Below are positions 13,270 to 13,828 of a stretch of DNA of 13,828 nt, piece by piece (within the stretch, counting starts at the first letter, position 1; each line of letters starts with the position of its first letter). The notes beneath the pieces are model-generated. The model was not told where the DNA came from. It did no database searches and worked only from the letters and a program-made list of their open reading frames with translations. Made by a program: the position numbers and the translations under genes. The stretch covers positions 1-13,828 of the forward strand of contig JAJSAA010000198.1 of NCBI GenBank assembly GCA_024274995.1, read 5' to 3'. The stretch comes from Deltaproteobacteria bacterium. Lineage in GTDB: Bacteria; Desulfobacterota; Desulfobulbia; Desulfobulbales; VMSU01.

Positions 13270-13828
13270 ATGCGTACAGATATAGTCCATATTGGAGCCG
13301 GGGAGCTTACCTACGAAATTCGTAATATCGTTACGGTCGGTGAGAAATTACAAAAAATGGGGATTAATGTCCACTGGGAGAACATTGGCGATCCAGTGGC
13401 CAAGGGCGAGGTTATTCCAGCCTGGATGAAGGATATTGTCGCCGGTCTGGCTCAACAGGATGCCTCCTACGGCTATTCACCAACCCGGGGGGTTTTGGCT
13501 ACAAGAGAGTATTTGGTGGAGCTTACTAACCAGCGGGGCGGAGCTCAGATTACGCCGAATGATATAATTTTTTTTAACGGTTTAGGCGATGCTATCAGCA
13601 AGATCTATGGCATGCTTAAACGTACTGCCAGGGTGGTTATGCCCTCGCCGAGTTATACCGCACACTCCTCGGCTGAGGCAGCTCATGCCGGAGATCGGCC
13701 GGTTACCTATCTCCTTGATCCTAAAAAATATGTGGTATCCGGACCTTGATGATCTGGAAAAACGCATAAAATATAATCCGGCAGTGGTGGCCGTCCTGAT
13801 TATTAACCCGGATAATCCTACCGGGGCG
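13270..13828 (+). pseudogene. PLP-dependent aminotransferase (class I/II), frameshifted and cut by window end
   Basis: The N-terminal part of a fold-type I aminotransferase. ATG 13270 has GAGGA at 13260-13264 and follows a strong promoter. Visible blocks are ENIGDPVAKGE (37-47), SYGYSPTRGVLATREYL (66-82) and the cofactor-proximal FFNGLGDAISKIYG (101-114). After LLDP (148-151) the frame hits a TGA at 13747-13749. In the next frame the sequence continues as KNMWYPDLDDLEKRIKYNP and reaches INPDNPTGA at the window edge, the canonical PLP-site region. Removing one A from the A6 run (13723-13728) joins the two halves as DPKNMWYPDL. The cause may be a true mutation, a sequencing indel or slippage rescue. 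The catalytic Lys lies beyond the window, and the amino-acid substrate cannot be assigned. Confidence 0.8.

Overview
The window looks like ordinary chromosome from a Gram-negative anaerobe, with one small selenoprotein locus and one toxin-antitoxin island set into it. A deltaproteobacterial (Desulfobacterota, possibly Desulfobulbales-like) origin is my best guess. It rests on the gene repertoire: HflK/HflC, a hexameric-type citrate synthase, a radical-SAM ArsS-like selenoprotein, a SprA-like HELAH protein and Sec-exported prolyl isomerases. No rRNA or other direct taxonomic marker is present. I saw no tRNA, rRNA, CRISPR array or transposase.

Layout, left to right. Positions 1-444 hold no convincing gene but contain a perfect 31-bp inverted repeat and a small intrinsic terminator. 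Then comes a secreted cyclophilin-FKBP fusion (445-1467). It is followed closely by a CxxC carboxymuconolactone-decarboxylase-like protein (1473-1805) and the radical SAM enzyme ArsS (1849-2817). The ArsS frame is interrupted by an in-frame TGA at 2794-2796. This TGA falls inside the family's Cys-rich C-terminal motif and is followed at the right distance by a strong SECIS-like hairpin, so I read it as selenocysteine. Next is an AT-rich vapBC-like toxin-antitoxin pair (2955-3598) with its own promoter and a 10-bp inverted repeat at the likely operator.

A tightly overlapping three-gene cluster follows (3701-6632): a CutA-TPR fusion, a short HGSNAT/YeiB-like membrane protein and a rhomboid-family protease. 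Then come hflK-hflC (6903-9008), closed by a strong terminator. On the opposite strand, thiE (10430-9768) is followed by an unrecognised zinc-ribbon protein (9726-9082). On the plus strand again are citrate synthase (10689-12020), a HELAH-type putative metalloprotease of the SprA-related family (12186-13112), and a class I/II aminotransferase. The aminotransferase has a near-consensus sigma-70 promoter, but its reading frame breaks at an A6 run (13723-13728) and it leaves the window at 13828.

How the genes work together: the CMD-like protein and ArsS form a known two-gene arsenosugar-biosynthesis-associated cassette. No arsM or other ars gene is in view. HflK and HflC form the membrane complex that modulates FtsH. 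The CutA-TPR, HGSNAT-like and rhomboid genes are very probably co-translated, although no shared pathway is obvious. The most notable item is the recoded TGA in arsS: a routine gene caller would end the protein seven residues early and lose the Sec and the last Cys.
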